DNA of 64,000 nucleotides from the NCBI RefSeq assembly GCF_029360705.1, contig NZ_JARKMX010000004.1, forward strand, positions 186,001 through 250,000, in the 5' to 3' direction. Under the pieces are notes generated by a model that was not told where the DNA came from, did no database searches, and worked only from the letters and a program-made list of their open reading frames with translations. Of the stretch, positions 55,035 through 64,000 are shown one piece after another. The translations under genes and the position numbers were made by a program. Position 1 is the first letter of the stretch. Each line of letters begins with the position of its first letter. The stretch is from Paraflavitalea pollutisoli (GTDB lineage Bacteria > Bacteroidota > Bacteroidia > Chitinophagales > Chitinophagaceae).

Positions 55035-56984
55035 TTAATTCCACCCAGGGTTTTGTTGCAAGGTGATATTATTGGCCTGGTAAAGTTTGATCTGGTCGAG
55101 GGGTACAGCGCTCAGATAATCTCTGGTGGGTTCGATATACAAACCTCTTCCGCCGGCGCTGAAATCCACGATCTTGAACCAGGGGTTCATCCGGCCGTTG
55201 GCGAATGCGCTTACATTGCTGCCCGTTGTCAATTTAAATTCATCCTTTACATAGCCGTCTTTGCGGATCTGGCTCCACTGGCTTGCATCGGTGCCTTTGT
55301 CGAGCGTCACCTGTGCGGGTGTTCTGTTGAAGTAATCGAGCCATTCCTGGAGCAATGCGCCTTTGGGTTGGTAGCCATTGATCACATTATCGTAGACTGC
55401 CCAGCGCTTCAGGTCGTCGAGGCGGAATCCTTCGAGTGCAAATTCTACAGCCCGTTCTCTTCTGATCTCGTTGACGATCGGCGATTCGGCCAGATCGAAC
55501 CCAAGATCTGAACGATAGGTGTCGCCGGTGCCTGTGGCGAGGCTCAGGGGTGACATGCCGACACGGTTGCGGATGACATTGATCGTTTTGTCGATATCGC
55601 CCTGGTTGATGGTGCCGAGGATAGCTTTCGCTTCTGCATAGGCCAGCAGGGCTTCTTCGTAGCGGATGAGGATATCATCCGTTTCACCTTTGGTAGCCTC
55701 TTGTGCAAGCACAGCGCCTTTGTAGTTTCGATAACCGGTAGATGTAAAACCGATGCTGGTATACGGTGCCTGTGAGGCGATGACGGGGAAACGGAAAGGG
55801 TCTCCATCGCCACCACGACCGGGCAGTTGATTCAGCGGCCCACGATCAGGTGTCCATACGGTTTGACGGAACCGGGGGTCCAGTGAGGTGCTCAGGTCAT
55901 TGAGCCGGTCGGTGTAAGGGGCTTGCGGTATTCGGGCAGTACCGTCTTTCTTCAGGTACATGTCCACCAGGTGATCCGTGATCGAAGGGCCCGAGTCCAG
56001 AATCTTGAAGAAGAAGTTATGACTTAACGCGAGCTTGGCGGCATCATACACCTTGATCAGGAAGGCGCCGTCGATGTTGGAAGCATCTTTCTGGGCAAAC
56101 AGCTGGTTGTAAGCGCTGGCCTTATCTCCGCCACCGAGGTAGATCTTCGCTCCTTGCTTTGCCATCAACGCTTCGACAGTGGGGGCGACCAGGTTCAGGA
56201 ATTCACTACCGTTCTTGCCACTGACGGCAAATGCAGTGTTCTTTTTGCCATGGAAGTATTCCCAGGTACCTTCATACAGTGCAACCCTTGCTTTAAACGT
56301 CAAGGCAGCTTCTCTGTTGAGACGACCAGACGATGCTGCTTCTCCTTCTCCTTTCCACTGCAGTTTGGCAATGGCCGAGTCGAGATCGCTGATGATCTGG
56401 CGGGCTACCGCATCGCGACTGGCGCGCTGGGCAAACAGTTTGTCGGTGTCTTTATCGGTTAGTAATTCGGTGATCAACGGAACGCCGCCAAAATTTCTCA
56501 GCAAGTTGTAATAATCCCAGGCGCGGAAGAAATAACCTTCGCCGATATAATGGTTCGCGGCGGTCGTCTTTTCTGCATTCCTATAAGCATAAAACAGGAA
56601 GTAGTTGTCGTTGCGGACATAGGCATACCCATTGTTCCAGGAACTGTTGGTTTCGGCGGGTACCGAAGCCACCCCCCACCGGTACAGGTTGCTGGTAACG
56701 TTCGTTTGTACGATCATCATATCTGAGTTGGCATCGAGGGCCAGGTTGCTGTTGCCACCCGAGACCGTTCCTGTTCCGCTCTGGGTATTGTATTGCGGTG
56801 CCAGCCTTGAATAAAAGCCATTGACAAAGATCCTGAGATCGGAAGCTGAGCGAAAGAAATTGTCGGCATCAACGGACGATAAAGGTCTTTTGTCCAGGAA
56901 ATCTTTTTTGCAGGAAGCGAGGGAAGCGGCGAGACAGCAGGCGCCCAGCATCATCTTCCAGCGGCTGTATTTATTGCGATTCAT
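55035..56984 (-). CDS. SusD-like surface glycan-binding lipoprotein (set 3)
   Basis: 649 residues with a lipoprotein signal (LGACCLAASLASC, Cys ~25). SusD/RagB features: FFRAWDYYNLLRNFGGVPLI, RYEEALLAYAEAKAIL, INVIRNRVGMSP, IRRERAVEFALEGFRLDDLKRW, ending LQQNPGWN. Second gene of the minus-strand operon, 39 bases after SusC. It forms the lid of the SusC transporter and binds the polysaccharide at the surface. Confidence 0.95.
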   Translation of the reverse strand: MNRNKYSRWKMMLGACCLAASLASCKKDFLDKRPLSSVDADNFFRSASDLRIFVNGFYSRLAPQYNTQSGTGTVSGGNSNLALDANSDMMIVQTNVTSNLYRWGVASVPAETNSSWNNGYAYVRNDNYFLFYAYRNAEKTTAANHYIGEGYFFRAWDYYNLLRNFGGVPLITELLTDKDTDKLFAQRASRDAVARQIISDLDSAIAKLQWKGEGEAASSGRLNREAALTFKARVALYEGTWEYFHGKKNTAFAVSGKNGSEFLNLVAPTVEALMAKQGAKIYLGGGDKASAYNQLFAQKDASNIDGAFLIKVYDAAKLALSHNFFFKILDSGPSITDHLVDMYLKKDGTARIPQAPYTDRLNDLSTSLDPRFRQTVWTPDRGPLNQLPGRGGDGDPFRFPVIASQAPYTSIGFTSTGYRNYKGAVLAQEATKGETDDILIRYEEALLAYAEAKAILGTINQGDIDKTINVIRNRVGMSPLSLATGTGDTYRSDLGFDLAESPIVNEIRRERAVEFALEGFRLDDLKRWAVYDNVINGYQPKGALLQEWLDYFNRTPAQVTLDKGTDASQWSQIRKDGYVKDEFKLTTGSNVSAFANGRMNPWFKIVDFSAGGRGLYIEPTRDYLSAVPLDQIKLYQANNITLQQNPGWN

Positions 56985-57023
56985 TGTTTGGTCTGATTAA
57001 ATTGTTGAAGGAATAGGCTGGTA

Positions 57024-60000
57024 TTAGAGATTGATATTTGCGCCGAAAGAATAGTAGCGCAGTGGAGGATATCCGTTAACGCCATTGGCCAGCAATTCAG
57101 GATCGTACTTGATATACGATTTGTTGTAAATGAAGCCGAGGTTGTCGCCGCTGGCATAGATATTCACTCTCTTCAATTTCAGTCGTTCGATCCATCTCGC
57201 AGGCAGATCGTATCCTATGGTCAGGTTCCTGACGCGCAGGTTGGCCAGGTTGAGCGAATACTTGTTGGTTGGTGTTGCATAGGCAGTATTGAAGGCAGGG
57301 AAGAAAGCGTTCGGTGTGCTGGGACTCCAGTAACCTAGTTTCGTGCTTTCTTCAAATGCCGGCGTGTAGAAATAGGCCAGGTCGGCACCAGCGCGGGTAC
57401 CGAATACCCACTCACTACCATTGTACACGGTCCATTGCATCACGCCATCCAGCACGGCCGATACGGTAATACCATTCCAGGAAACGCTTGGCAGGATCGA
57501 ATACGATTTGCGGGGATAGTTGAAGCCGTTGGTGATGACATCGCCTCTGCTGTACCAGTAACCACCATTGCCGGAATTGATATACCCATCACCATTGAGA
57601 TCCTTGTATGTGATGTATCCGGGATAGTTGTAAGTGCCCGAAAGCGTTTTGCCATTCAGGTCGTTTTTGTTCTGCACGATGCCTGCAAAATCATAGACAT
57701 AATTTTGTCCAAACAATTCACCCCGCGTCCAGGTGCCGGTAGTGCCGGTTTTGTTTTCGGCATACTGCGTTACGTAACCGATATAGTCGCTCATATTGAA
57801 CCTGATCTCATAGGTCAATGGTTTTTTGCCCACTTTGATATGGTCGTTCCAGCCTACACTCAATTCCCAGCCCCGTGTTTCAGAGACCGAATTGTTCAGG
57901 GATGGTGCGGAGGTTCCGAGTGTTGCCGGCAATGGGTTGGGCGGACCAACCTGGTCTTTAACGGTACGCTGATACCACTCGTAGGTCAGCGTGAAGCGGC
58001 GGTTGAGGGCCGTGAGATCGAAGCCGAGGTTGATGACCGTTGGCTTGGCCCAGGTAAGGGTAGAACTGACCAGCCCCGGTGCTGTGGCGATATTGGAGTA
58101 GTTGCCCCCTAGTAAGGTGTTTTGACTTACGCCGAAGGCCAGGGTAGGCAGGTAGCTGTATACGCTGCCGCTGGAGGCTACGTCGCCGGAAGTAGACCAG
58201 GAAGCACGGGGTTTGAGCTCGGTGATCCAGTCCTTCAACGGCCAGAAGTTTTCCCTGGCGGCATTCCAGGCCACCGATACGGACGGGAAGGAGCCCCAGC
58301 GGGAGTCGGGCGAGAAGCGGGAGCTGGCATCGCGGCGACCTGCAAATTTGATCATATACTTTTCGGCGTAGTCGTAGGCCAGTACGCCGTAGTATCCCAG
58401 TACCGCCCACTCGTAGAGGTTGTCGTTGGTGAGCTGGTTGTTGGCAGCGCCGTTCAGGGCCTGTATAATGTCTTGTGAGAACAGGTCGGTACGGCTGCCG
58501 GTGAGTGATTTGTATTGGTATTCCTCGGCCTGCATGCCTGCCTGTGCCAGCAGGTTGTGCTTGCCGAAAGAACGCTGGTATTGGGCGCTGAAACGTGTCA
58601 GACCATAGCGTGAACCTACATCATTCTTACTGATGCCGCTTACGTTGGCCGACCGGTTGTTCTGTATCTTGGTGCCATTGGGCAATTCGGTATAAGCGAT
58701 CTTGTCCACGCGTTGATAGTCAGCATCGCTGATACGCCAGGTATAATCTGCCCGCAGTTCGAGGTGCTTGAGTGGCCTGATGGTGGCGCCACCGGTTAGT
58801 ACGATGTCATTGCGCTCATTGGTGTTAAGGCCACCTTCACCGAGGATACTGGATGCGCCCAGGATCCAGGAGTATGCATTGCCCGAGGGTACCCGCAATG
58901 GCGTTGCGAAGTATTGCATCATCGTCCCGAAGATGCTGGCATAATCGGAGATTGGGCCGCTCTGTGCATCGGACCCGGAAGCAGCCCGGTAGTTGGTGCC
59001 CTGGTTCTGCTGCCTTACATAGCTCAGGTCGGTTCTCAGCTCCAGCCAGTCATTGGCTTTGTAGGTGAGCCTCGTGTTCAGGTTGAAGCGCTTGTTGTAG
59101 TTGAAGTCGCCTTTCAACAGGCCATTGGTGTTGTTGTAGCCAAAGCTGGAAAAATATTGCAGCTTATCATTGCCACCGCTGAAGCCAAGGTTGTGTTGCT
59201 GGCTGACGGTTGAATTGTTGAAATAGGAGTCGTAAAGCTTATTGGTAGCGAAGGATTGTTCACGTGTCCAGTTCTTAAAACTCGCATCGGTGGTGGGGAA
59301 CTGGCCATTTTCGATATACGATTGGGCTTTGTCTCCAAACTGTGCGCGCAGGTCATCGAATACGGGGTTGTTCCAGTCTTTTGCCAACCACGCTTCCATT
59401 CTTTTGATGGTGACAGCATCTACGCCATCTGTGCCGGTGCCGTTGGGCTGGCCATTGCGCTGGGCAATATTGATCCAACGCGCCCAATCCGGTGAATTGG
59501 GTTGGGTCGGGAATAAAACCATCTTGCCAATCTTTACATTGGTGGAATAGGTTACAGCCATTTTGCCCGATTTGCCACTCTTGGTTGTGATTAGCAGGAT
59601 GCCATAAGGAGCGCGCGAGCCATAGATGGCGGTAGCGGCACCATCTTTCAGCAGCGAAATGCTTTCCACATCATTCGGGTTCACATCGGCTAAAGGGCGC
59701 TCGACGCCATCTATCAATATCAGTGGAGAACCCGTTGAATTCAGCGAGGTAAAACCGCGGATGTTAATGGAGGGACTGCTCTCGGGCGCTCCGCTTGGTA
59801 CTCGGATATTGAGGCCGGGCGCCAGTCCGACCAGTCCGTCCGCCACGGTACGTGTAGGACGGTTGGCTATCTTTTCGACCGGTACAGCGTACACGGCGTC
59901 TGTGAGACTGGTCTTCTTCACTTTACCATAAGCGGTTACCACTACTTCGCCCATCTCGGTGTTGTTGGCCTCCAGCTGAATGGTGAAACTGGTACGGTTA

Positions 60001-60314
60001 CCTACTTTCACTTCTTGGGGAATGTAACCCGCGTAAGAGAACACGAGCACGGCATCCGGACCGGTCACCGTCAATGTAAAGGAGCCGCTTGTGTTGGTTA
60101 CGGTTCCGTTGGTCTTTCCTTTTTCCATCACGGATACACCGGTCAGCGGCTCTCCGCTTCGGGCGGTGACCGTACCTGCCACCGGCAGCTGCCGGCGGAT
60201 AAGGTCAGTGGCTTGTGTGCGCAGGAAAAATACAGTCATCATAAGCAGCAATGCACAGCGTACAATGGAGGGCGGGGGGCTTGCATGCCTTTTACCCTGA
60301 AGCTTCGTAGGCAT
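57024..60314 (-). CDS. SusC-like TonB-dependent outer-membrane transporter (set 3)
   Basis: 1096 residues from ATG 60314, preceded by an A-rich leader as is normal for Bacteroidota; the frame continues to 60383 without a plausible start. Signal segment CALLLMMTVFFLRTQATD, carboxypeptidase-like regulatory domain (AGTVTARSGEPLTGVSV), VVVTAYGKVKK, plug (GLVGLAPGLNIR, LKDGAATAIYGSRAPYGI) and barrel to the terminal FGANINL. A long leader of ~300 bases is likely. The operon continues with SusD and a small lipoprotein, and it is convergent with the GH2 operon. Confidence 0.95.
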   Translation of the reverse strand: MPTKLQGKRHASPPPSIVRCALLLMMTVFFLRTQATDLIRRQLPVAGTVTARSGEPLTGVSVMEKGKTNGTVTNTSGSFTLTVTGPDAVLVFSYAGYIPQEVKVGNRTSFTIQLEANNTEMGEVVVTAYGKVKKTSLTDAVYAVPVEKIANRPTRTVADGLVGLAPGLNIRVPSGAPESSPSINIRGFTSLNSTGSPLILIDGVERPLADVNPNDVESISLLKDGAATAIYGSRAPYGILLITTKSGKSGKMAVTYSTNVKIGKMVLFPTQPNSPDWARWINIAQRNGQPNGTGTDGVDAVTIKRMEAWLAKDWNNPVFDDLRAQFGDKAQSYIENGQFPTTDASFKNWTREQSFATNKLYDSYFNNSTVSQQHNLGFSGGNDKLQYFSSFGYNNTNGLLKGDFNYNKRFNLNTRLTYKANDWLELRTDLSYVRQQNQGTNYRAASGSDAQSGPISDYASIFGTMMQYFATPLRVPSGNAYSWILGASSILGEGGLNTNERNDIVLTGGATIRPLKHLELRADYTWRISDADYQRVDKIAYTELPNGTKIQNNRSANVSGISKNDVGSRYGLTRFSAQYQRSFGKHNLLAQAGMQAEEYQYKSLTGSRTDLFSQDIIQALNGAANNQLTNDNLYEWAVLGYYGVLAYDYAEKYMIKFAGRRDASSRFSPDSRWGSFPSVSVAWNAARENFWPLKDWITELKPRASWSTSGDVASSGSVYSYLPTLAFGVSQNTLLGGNYSNIATAPGLVSSTLTWAKPTVINLGFDLTALNRRFTLTYEWYQRTVKDQVGPPNPLPATLGTSAPSLNNSVSETRGWELSVGWNDHIKVGKKPLTYEIRFNMSDYIGYVTQYAENKTGTTGTWTRGELFGQNYVYDFAGIVQNKNDLNGKTLSGTYNYPGYITYKDLNGDGYINSGNGGYWYSRGDVITNGFNYPRKSYSILPSVSWNGITVSAVLDGVMQWTVYNGSEWVFGTRAGADLAYFYTPAFEESTKLGYWSPSTPNAFFPAFNTAYATPTNKYSLNLANLRVRNLTIGYDLPARWIERLKLKRVNIYASGDNLGFIYNKSYIKYDPELLANGVNGYPPLRYYSFGANINL

Positions 60315-60619
60315 TTTTTTATTTGATTGGTTAAGAATACTGAGTTGCGCCGCGGTACGACATGGGTTATCCGTTCGGTCCAAAACCGTTCGTGCGCGGG
60401 TGCACGCTGCAGTGGTTACCAGCGTGGCTGGCCGTTCACTGCTTTTTCATGCAATAAGGTTTGTGCTATTTGCCGGGCCGGTACGTCCGGCGGCCGGTCT
60501 GTTTTCCGGTGGTCCTGAACCCTTTCTTTCTGCCTACTCGTTGCTCCGATCACGCAGGTGGGCTAACCCTGTTACCTGTTTTCCGACAGTGAATATAGGT
60601 TATTTTATATTTCCTGGTG
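60315..60619 (-). other. Long 5' leader of SusC set 3
   Basis: About 300 bases between the best promoter element (60620-60627) and the SusC ATG. It is much more GC-rich than the flanking promoter zone, contains several short inverted repeats and one tiny frame (ATG AAA AAG CAG TGA). No known riboswitch was recognised. Regulation in the leader is possible. Confidence 0.35.
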
Positions 60620-60627
60620 CGAAAATA
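60620..60627 (-). promoter_or_regulatory. Possible -7 element of SusCD set 3
   Basis: TATTTTCG on the minus strand (60627 to 60620), one base off TAnnTTTG, in an AT-rich zone. Best candidate between the metallophosphoesterase terminator and SusC. Confidence 0.3.
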
Positions 60628-60718
60628 GTTTTCTTAATAGTAAATTAAGTTGTTGGGAGTTTACGTAATTATTAAGATTAAGGCAGGAGGGGTGTTGGTT
60701 GGTAAGGGAAGCTGCCTC

Positions 60719-60737
60719 AAAGGAGGTGATCCTGCCG
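60719..60737 (-). other. Copy of the 16S rRNA 3' end (anti-Shine-Dalgarno sequence)
   Basis: On the minus strand CGGCAGGATCACCTCCTTT matches the conserved 16S tail CGGCTGGATCACCTCCTTT at 18 of 19 bases, including an exact 14-base run. On the plus strand it is a perfect AAAGGAGGTGATCC Shine-Dalgarno sequence without a start codon at normal distance, followed within 12 bases by a terminator hairpin. No other rRNA sequence flanks it. Confidence 0.5.
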
Positions 60738-60738
60738 G

Positions 60739-60780
60739 AAAACAAACAGCCGGATCCCGTTACTGTGGGTCCGGCTGTTT
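60739..60780 (-). terminator. Intrinsic terminator after the metallophosphoesterase gene
   Basis: AAACAGCCGGA (60744-60754) and TCCGGCTGTTT (60770-60780) form an 11-base-pair stem, extended by an inner CCC/GGG pairing, and TTTGTTTT follows on the minus strand. It also ends in TTTT on the plus strand, so it may work both ways. Confidence 0.8.
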
Positions 60781-60798
60781 TATCTGTAAGTCGTTTCC

Positions 60799-61806
60799 TT
60801 ATTTACGAAGGCGCTTCCTGGCTGATAGCTTATAGAACCGGATAAACGGCACGATATCCTTTCCCAATTGTAGCGGCTTTTGTTCATTGAAGCCGAGTTG
60901 CTCCGGCGATTGGCCCACCCATTCCGATTGTTTGGCCAACAGGGTGATGGTCATTTTTTTAGGATCGATGGTCAGAGTAGTGAACAGAGCCTCTTTATAG
61001 GGACAGGTGCGGGAGATCCAGGGATAGGCTTTGTGGATGTCGGGGGCATAACTGTCGTGGATGAAATTTTGCCCCACCCAGAAATAAGAGGCGGAATTGA
61101 TGGTGAGATAGGGGACATCGTCCACATACTGCAATTGATCTACATGCGTATGGCCATTGATGGCCAGCACCACCCGGTGGCGTGCGGCGGTCAGCAATTG
61201 TTGAATGGCTGCAGCGTTGTCTACGGCCAGGTAGCCCACCAGTGGCTGGTGCGACACTACGATAATGGGTTCCGTGCCTTCCGATAGTTGCTGTTGCAGC
61301 CAGGTGGTTTGTGCCGGACCGATATAAGCTGGATAACCTCCTTTGTGGGCGGGAGAACCTTTCTCATTACCATTCAGGATGATAAAGCGAAACCCGTTAA
61401 CGACCTGCGTATAATAAGGTGCGGACATACCCCATACGCTTACGCATTGTGCATGCGTAAAGCCACTGTCGGTATCGTGGTTGCCGATCACGTGCAGTCG
61501 CGTGGGGTGCGCCTGGTTGAACAGGTCGATGACGGGTTGGTTCTTAACAGTGGGGTAGGCAAAATCTCCCAACTGCATGATGGCGTCGGGGTTGGTCGTT
61601 TGCATGGCACCGACAAAGGCCTTCATCCGTTCCAGGCCATCGTGCATGACGTCCTGGTGAAGATCGGTGATGAGGCCAACCGACAGCCGTGGCTGCCGGC
61701 CTACCAGGGCTTGCGCCAATGCGGGCACTGCCAGGGAAAAGCCTGCTGCGGCAGCCTGGCGGATAAAACTTCTTCTATGCAGGTTGGAAGGGAGTTGCTG
61801 GTTCAT
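60799..61806 (-). CDS. Exported metallophosphoesterase (calcineurin-like) with twin-arginine-type signal
   Basis: 335 residues. The N-terminus RRSFIRQAAAAGFSLAVPALA has the twin arginine and the mild hydrophobicity of a Tat signal. The metallophosphoesterase metal motifs are present: Asp and His in ITDLHQD, Asp in LGDFAYP, GNHDTD, His in VVSHQPLVG, and GHTHVDQL. It should hydrolyse phosphodiesters or phosphomonoesters in the periplasm; substrate unknown. It lies between the GH29 fucosidase gene and SusC set 3 on the same strand, ends at its own terminator and has a possible promoter at 61853-61881. Confidence 0.88.
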   Translation of the reverse strand: MNQQLPSNLHRRSFIRQAAAAGFSLAVPALAQALVGRQPRLSVGLITDLHQDVMHDGLERMKAFVGAMQTTNPDAIMQLGDFAYPTVKNQPVIDLFNQAHPTRLHVIGNHDTDSGFTHAQCVSVWGMSAPYYTQVVNGFRFIILNGNEKGSPAHKGGYPAYIGPAQTTWLQQQLSEGTEPIIVVSHQPLVGYLAVDNAAAIQQLLTAARHRVVLAINGHTHVDQLQYVDDVPYLTINSASYFWVGQNFIHDSYAPDIHKAYPWISRTCPYKEALFTTLTIDPKKMTITLLAKQSEWVGQSPEQLGFNEQKPLQLGKDIVPFIRFYKLSARKRLRK

Positions 61807-61852
61807 CTGGGTGCTTACTGGTGATGGAAAGTCGTGTATTAGAAGCGATTAG

Positions 61853-61881
61853 GAAAGATAATGTTATTTCCTGTGTGGAAA
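61853..61881 (-). promoter_or_regulatory. Possible promoter of the metallophosphoesterase gene
   Basis: TATCTTTC (61860 to 61853) and TTTC (61881 to 61878) with a 17-base spacer on the minus strand; each box is one base off consensus. Transcription would begin ~42 bases before the ATG. Confidence 0.35.
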
Positions 61882-61921
61882 GTTAATTTCCCATTAAGTC
61901 ATAATTAGAATCTCTTGTAGG

Positions 61922-64000
61922 TTACTCGAAAAAGTCCAGTTCTGCGATGGCGACCTGCCGGCTATTACCCTCCAGTCCGGTGACGCGGATGCGTACATAA
62001 CGCGCCGGGCGTTTTTGGGTGAAGGGGTAATACCGGGTAGTGGGATCATTGACGAGGTTGCCAAACACAAAATTGCCCGCTTCTTGCCAATGCTGTCCGT
62101 CGGTGCTGGTTTGCACGGTACCACTGCTCATCAGTCCGGCGCCGGAACGGGCAGGGGGCGTATAGGCAAATGCCGATAACTTGTATTCGCTGCCCAGGTC
62201 GATGGTGACGGAAGCATCCCCGTCGGCAGCCTGCCACCAGGTGTTGGGGTTGTCGTCGATCGCTGCCTGGCTTTTATGGGTAGCCGACTCGCTGCTCGTA
62301 GTGATGGTCCAGTTGGTTTTGAGCATACCCAGCTTTTGCGTGGCCAGCGGGCCGCGTTGTCCTTTCGTGAGCGCGACGGCCTTGATGTTGGCTTGTGCCG
62401 CCTGGAAGGGCTCGGTATAGCGCAACGCCTGTGCGCCCGGTTCCGATCCATCCAGCGTATACCGGATGTCCAGCTCGCTTTGCAGGTTCTTCGCTGCATT
62501 TTCACCGTGCGGTTTCCAGCCAAATGATTCGTTGAAGGGGACAATGCTGACCATGCCCTTGCTGTCGCGGGTGATCTGCAGCCGCGGTGGTCGGGCCTTG
62601 TAATAATGAGCGGTGATATTGCTGATGACCGGTGTATCCCTGTACTGTGTAAAGCGGATGCGGAATTTGGGGGAAGTGACGGTTGCAAACCGTAAGATCC
62701 TTTTATAGCCGATATTGGTGGCTGTGGCGATGGGTTGCCATTGATCATTTAACCAGGCATCGACCGTATGCGCTTCCACCCGTTCGCCATGGGTGTCGAT
62801 GGCTTCCTGTAATACCAGCCGGTTGATAGTGACAGGCCGGGAATGGGTGATGATGATTTCCGGGTTGGCAGGGTTAAGTGTTGTAAAAGTGGTTGGTTGC
62901 CCGTCCAGCACCGCTGCTGGTCCGCGGGCACCTTTGAATAGGTTTACCTCATAGGTGGCGCGTATGCGCCTGCCTGTTTCCTCCAGGCAGGCTACGTCGG
63001 CCGGGGAGAACTTCCCGTCGCGGTTGGGTGGTATATTAAGCAGGAAGGTGGAGTTGCCGCCCACCGACCTTTCATAAATATCGAATACATCGTCGGCGCT
63101 GCGCACCTGCTGCGCTGTTTCGTCGCGGTAAAACCATCCTTCGCGAATGGACGTATTGGTCTCCGCTTGTTGATAATGCAGATAATTTGCCGTATACAGT
63201 TTGTCACGGCTGCCCAGGTCATCGGCCGTGAGGTCGCCAAAACTGGCCAGCGTATCGGGGTTGGCTGCATAAGGCATCACGTTGTATTCGGTAGGCCTTG
63301 TACGGCCGGCTTCATTGCCGCACCATCGTATGTCTTCCTTTCCAAAGATCACGGCCTGTGGCGCGAGTGTATGGATCAGTTTTCTCCAGGCCTGGTAATT
63401 ATATTGTTGCCCGCCCTTGGTTTTGGGATGGGCACCGTCGAACCATACTTCGTGCACAGGCCCGTATTCTGTAAGCAGTTCGAAGAGCTGGTTCATGAAA
63501 TATTCATTGTAGTCGTCCACGCTGGCCTGGAAGGTGGTCTTGTTGGCAAAAGGCCGACCGGGGACTGGCCGTGGGATGGTGCGTGTGGTGTAGGGGCTCA
63601 GGTTGCCATAGAGTCCGTTGGGCGATTCGATCTGGTACAGGTCGGCTGGTGACAGGTAGATGCCCACTTTCAAGCCAACCTTTGCACAGGAGTTGGTGAG
63701 CGCCCGCAATACATCCCCTTTGCCTTGCTGAAAACCGCTGGCCATGATGCCGTGTTGCGTATAGCGGCTTTGCCACAACACAAAACCATCGTGGTGTTTT
63801 ACCGTCAGGATCACCATCTTCATGCCCGATGCTTTCATGGCCCGGCACCATTGATCGGTGTCGAGTTCCTTCAGGTCGAAGATGCGGGGATCTTCCTGGC
63901 CGTTGCCCCATTCCATACGGGTAAAAGTATTGGGCCCGAAATGGATAAAAGCGATAAACTCATTCCGCAGGGCTGCATATTGATTCGCCGTAGGTACAAC
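61922..64000 (-). CDS. GH29 alpha-L-fucosidase with C-terminal discoidin domain, 5' end cut by window
   Basis: The frame is open to the right edge, so the signal peptide and start lie outside; 692 residues are seen. The ATG at 63916 is internal: upstream codons read AFIHFGPNTFTR, the conserved start of the GH29 barrel. Visible motifs are VKHHDGFVLWQS, LKVGIYLSPAD and the catalytic nucleophile Asp in EVWFDGAHP (codon at 63439-63437). After the barrel come beta-sandwich domains and a C-terminal F5/8 type C (discoidin) module (~residues 545-664 of the visible part, NTWWQAADGDASVTIDLGSE, ending RYVRIRVTGLE). It releases alpha-L-fucose from glycans. It is on the same strand as the metallophosphoesterase and SusCD set 3. 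Confidence 0.92.
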   Translation of the reverse strand, partial: VVPTANQYAALRNEFIAFIHFGPNTFTRMEWGNGQEDPRIFDLKELDTDQWCRAMKASGMKMVILTVKHHDGFVLWQSRYTQHGIMASGFQQGKGDVLRALTNSCAKVGLKVGIYLSPADLYQIESPNGLYGNLSPYTTRTIPRPVPGRPFANKTTFQASVDDYNEYFMNQLFELLTEYGPVHEVWFDGAHPKTKGGQQYNYQAWRKLIHTLAPQAVIFGKEDIRWCGNEAGRTRPTEYNVMPYAANPDTLASFGDLTADDLGSRDKLYTANYLHYQQAETNTSIREGWFYRDETAQQVRSADDVFDIYERSVGGNSTFLLNIPPNRDGKFSPADVACLEETGRRIRATYEVNLFKGARGPAAVLDGQPTTFTTLNPANPEIIITHSRPVTINRLVLQEAIDTHGERVEAHTVDAWLNDQWQPIATATNIGYKRILRFATVTSPKFRIRFTQYRDTPVISNITAHYYKARPPRLQITRDSKGMVSIVPFNESFGWKPHGENAAKNLQSELDIRYTLDGSEPGAQALRYTEPFQAAQANIKAVALTKGQRGPLATQKLGMLKTNWTITTSSESATHKSQAAIDDNPNTWWQAADGDASVTIDLGSEYKLSAFAYTPPARSGAGLMSSGTVQTSTDGQHWQEAGNFVFGNLVNDPTTRYYPFTQKRPARYVRIRVTGLEGNSRQVAIAELDFFE

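Noticed and set aside
1-64000. Mobile elements, CRISPR arrays, tRNA or rRNA genes
   Set aside because: None seen: no transposase or integrase frames, no regularly spaced repeats and no tRNA-like cloverleaf noticed. The 19-base 16S-like stretch at 60719-60737 lacks any flanking rRNA sequence.

Overview
The window reads as part of a Bacteroidota chromosome, most likely the family Chitinophagaceae (Chitinophaga-like). The reasons are three SusC/SusD pairs, many lipoproteins and exported glycoside hydrolases, Shine-Dalgarno-poor starts, and recurrent promoter elements of the Bacteroidota type (TAnnTTTG near -7, TTG/TTTG near -33). No tRNA, rRNA, IS element, phage gene or CRISPR array was seen.

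Positions 1-17100 hold housekeeping and signalling genes: the end of an endonuclease/exonuclease/phosphatase protein, an FtsX/MacB-like permease, a VOC protein, a cytochrome b561-sulfite oxidase-like fusion, a DUF1254 lipoprotein, three small exported proteins, a response regulator with a CheR-PAS-histidine kinase fusion, an HTH-like protein of unknown role, a TIGR03364-type FAD oxidoreductase and an exported alkaline phosphatase-superfamily enzyme.

Positions 17100-35500 form the first carbohydrate locus. A divergent AraC regulator faces an eight-gene operon: RraA-like aldolase/lyase, two tandem exported GH2 enzymes, enolase-superfamily sugar acid dehydratase, SDR dehydrogenase, SMP-30 lactonase, sodium:sugar symporter, and a 58-residue two-helix membrane protein that has no assigned role. 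A large hairpin ends the operon and a SusC/SusD/lipoprotein set follows. Together these suggest release of a monosaccharide outside the cytoplasm, sodium-coupled import, and oxidative non-phosphorylative breakdown (dehydrogenase, lactonase, dehydratase, aldolase). The 5' leader of this operon contains a terminator-like hairpin.

Positions 35500-42800 hold a TIM-barrel glycosidase-like enzyme of uncertain family, divergent from a second SusC/SusD pair. Three TTTGCGC copies lie in their shared intergenic region.

Positions 42800-54400 hold a second AraC regulator divergent from an operon of an MFS sugar porter, a DUF5107-TPR protein, an intact exported GH2 enzyme of an unusual subgroup, and a paralogous GH2 gene broken by an internal deletion plus frameshift.

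Positions 54500-64000, on the minus strand, hold a third SusC/SusD/lipoprotein set, an exported metallophosphoesterase and a GH29 alpha-L-fucosidase cut by the window edge. The GH2 and GH29 content suggests fucosylated, galactose-like plant or algal glycans, but the substrate cannot be read from sequence alone.
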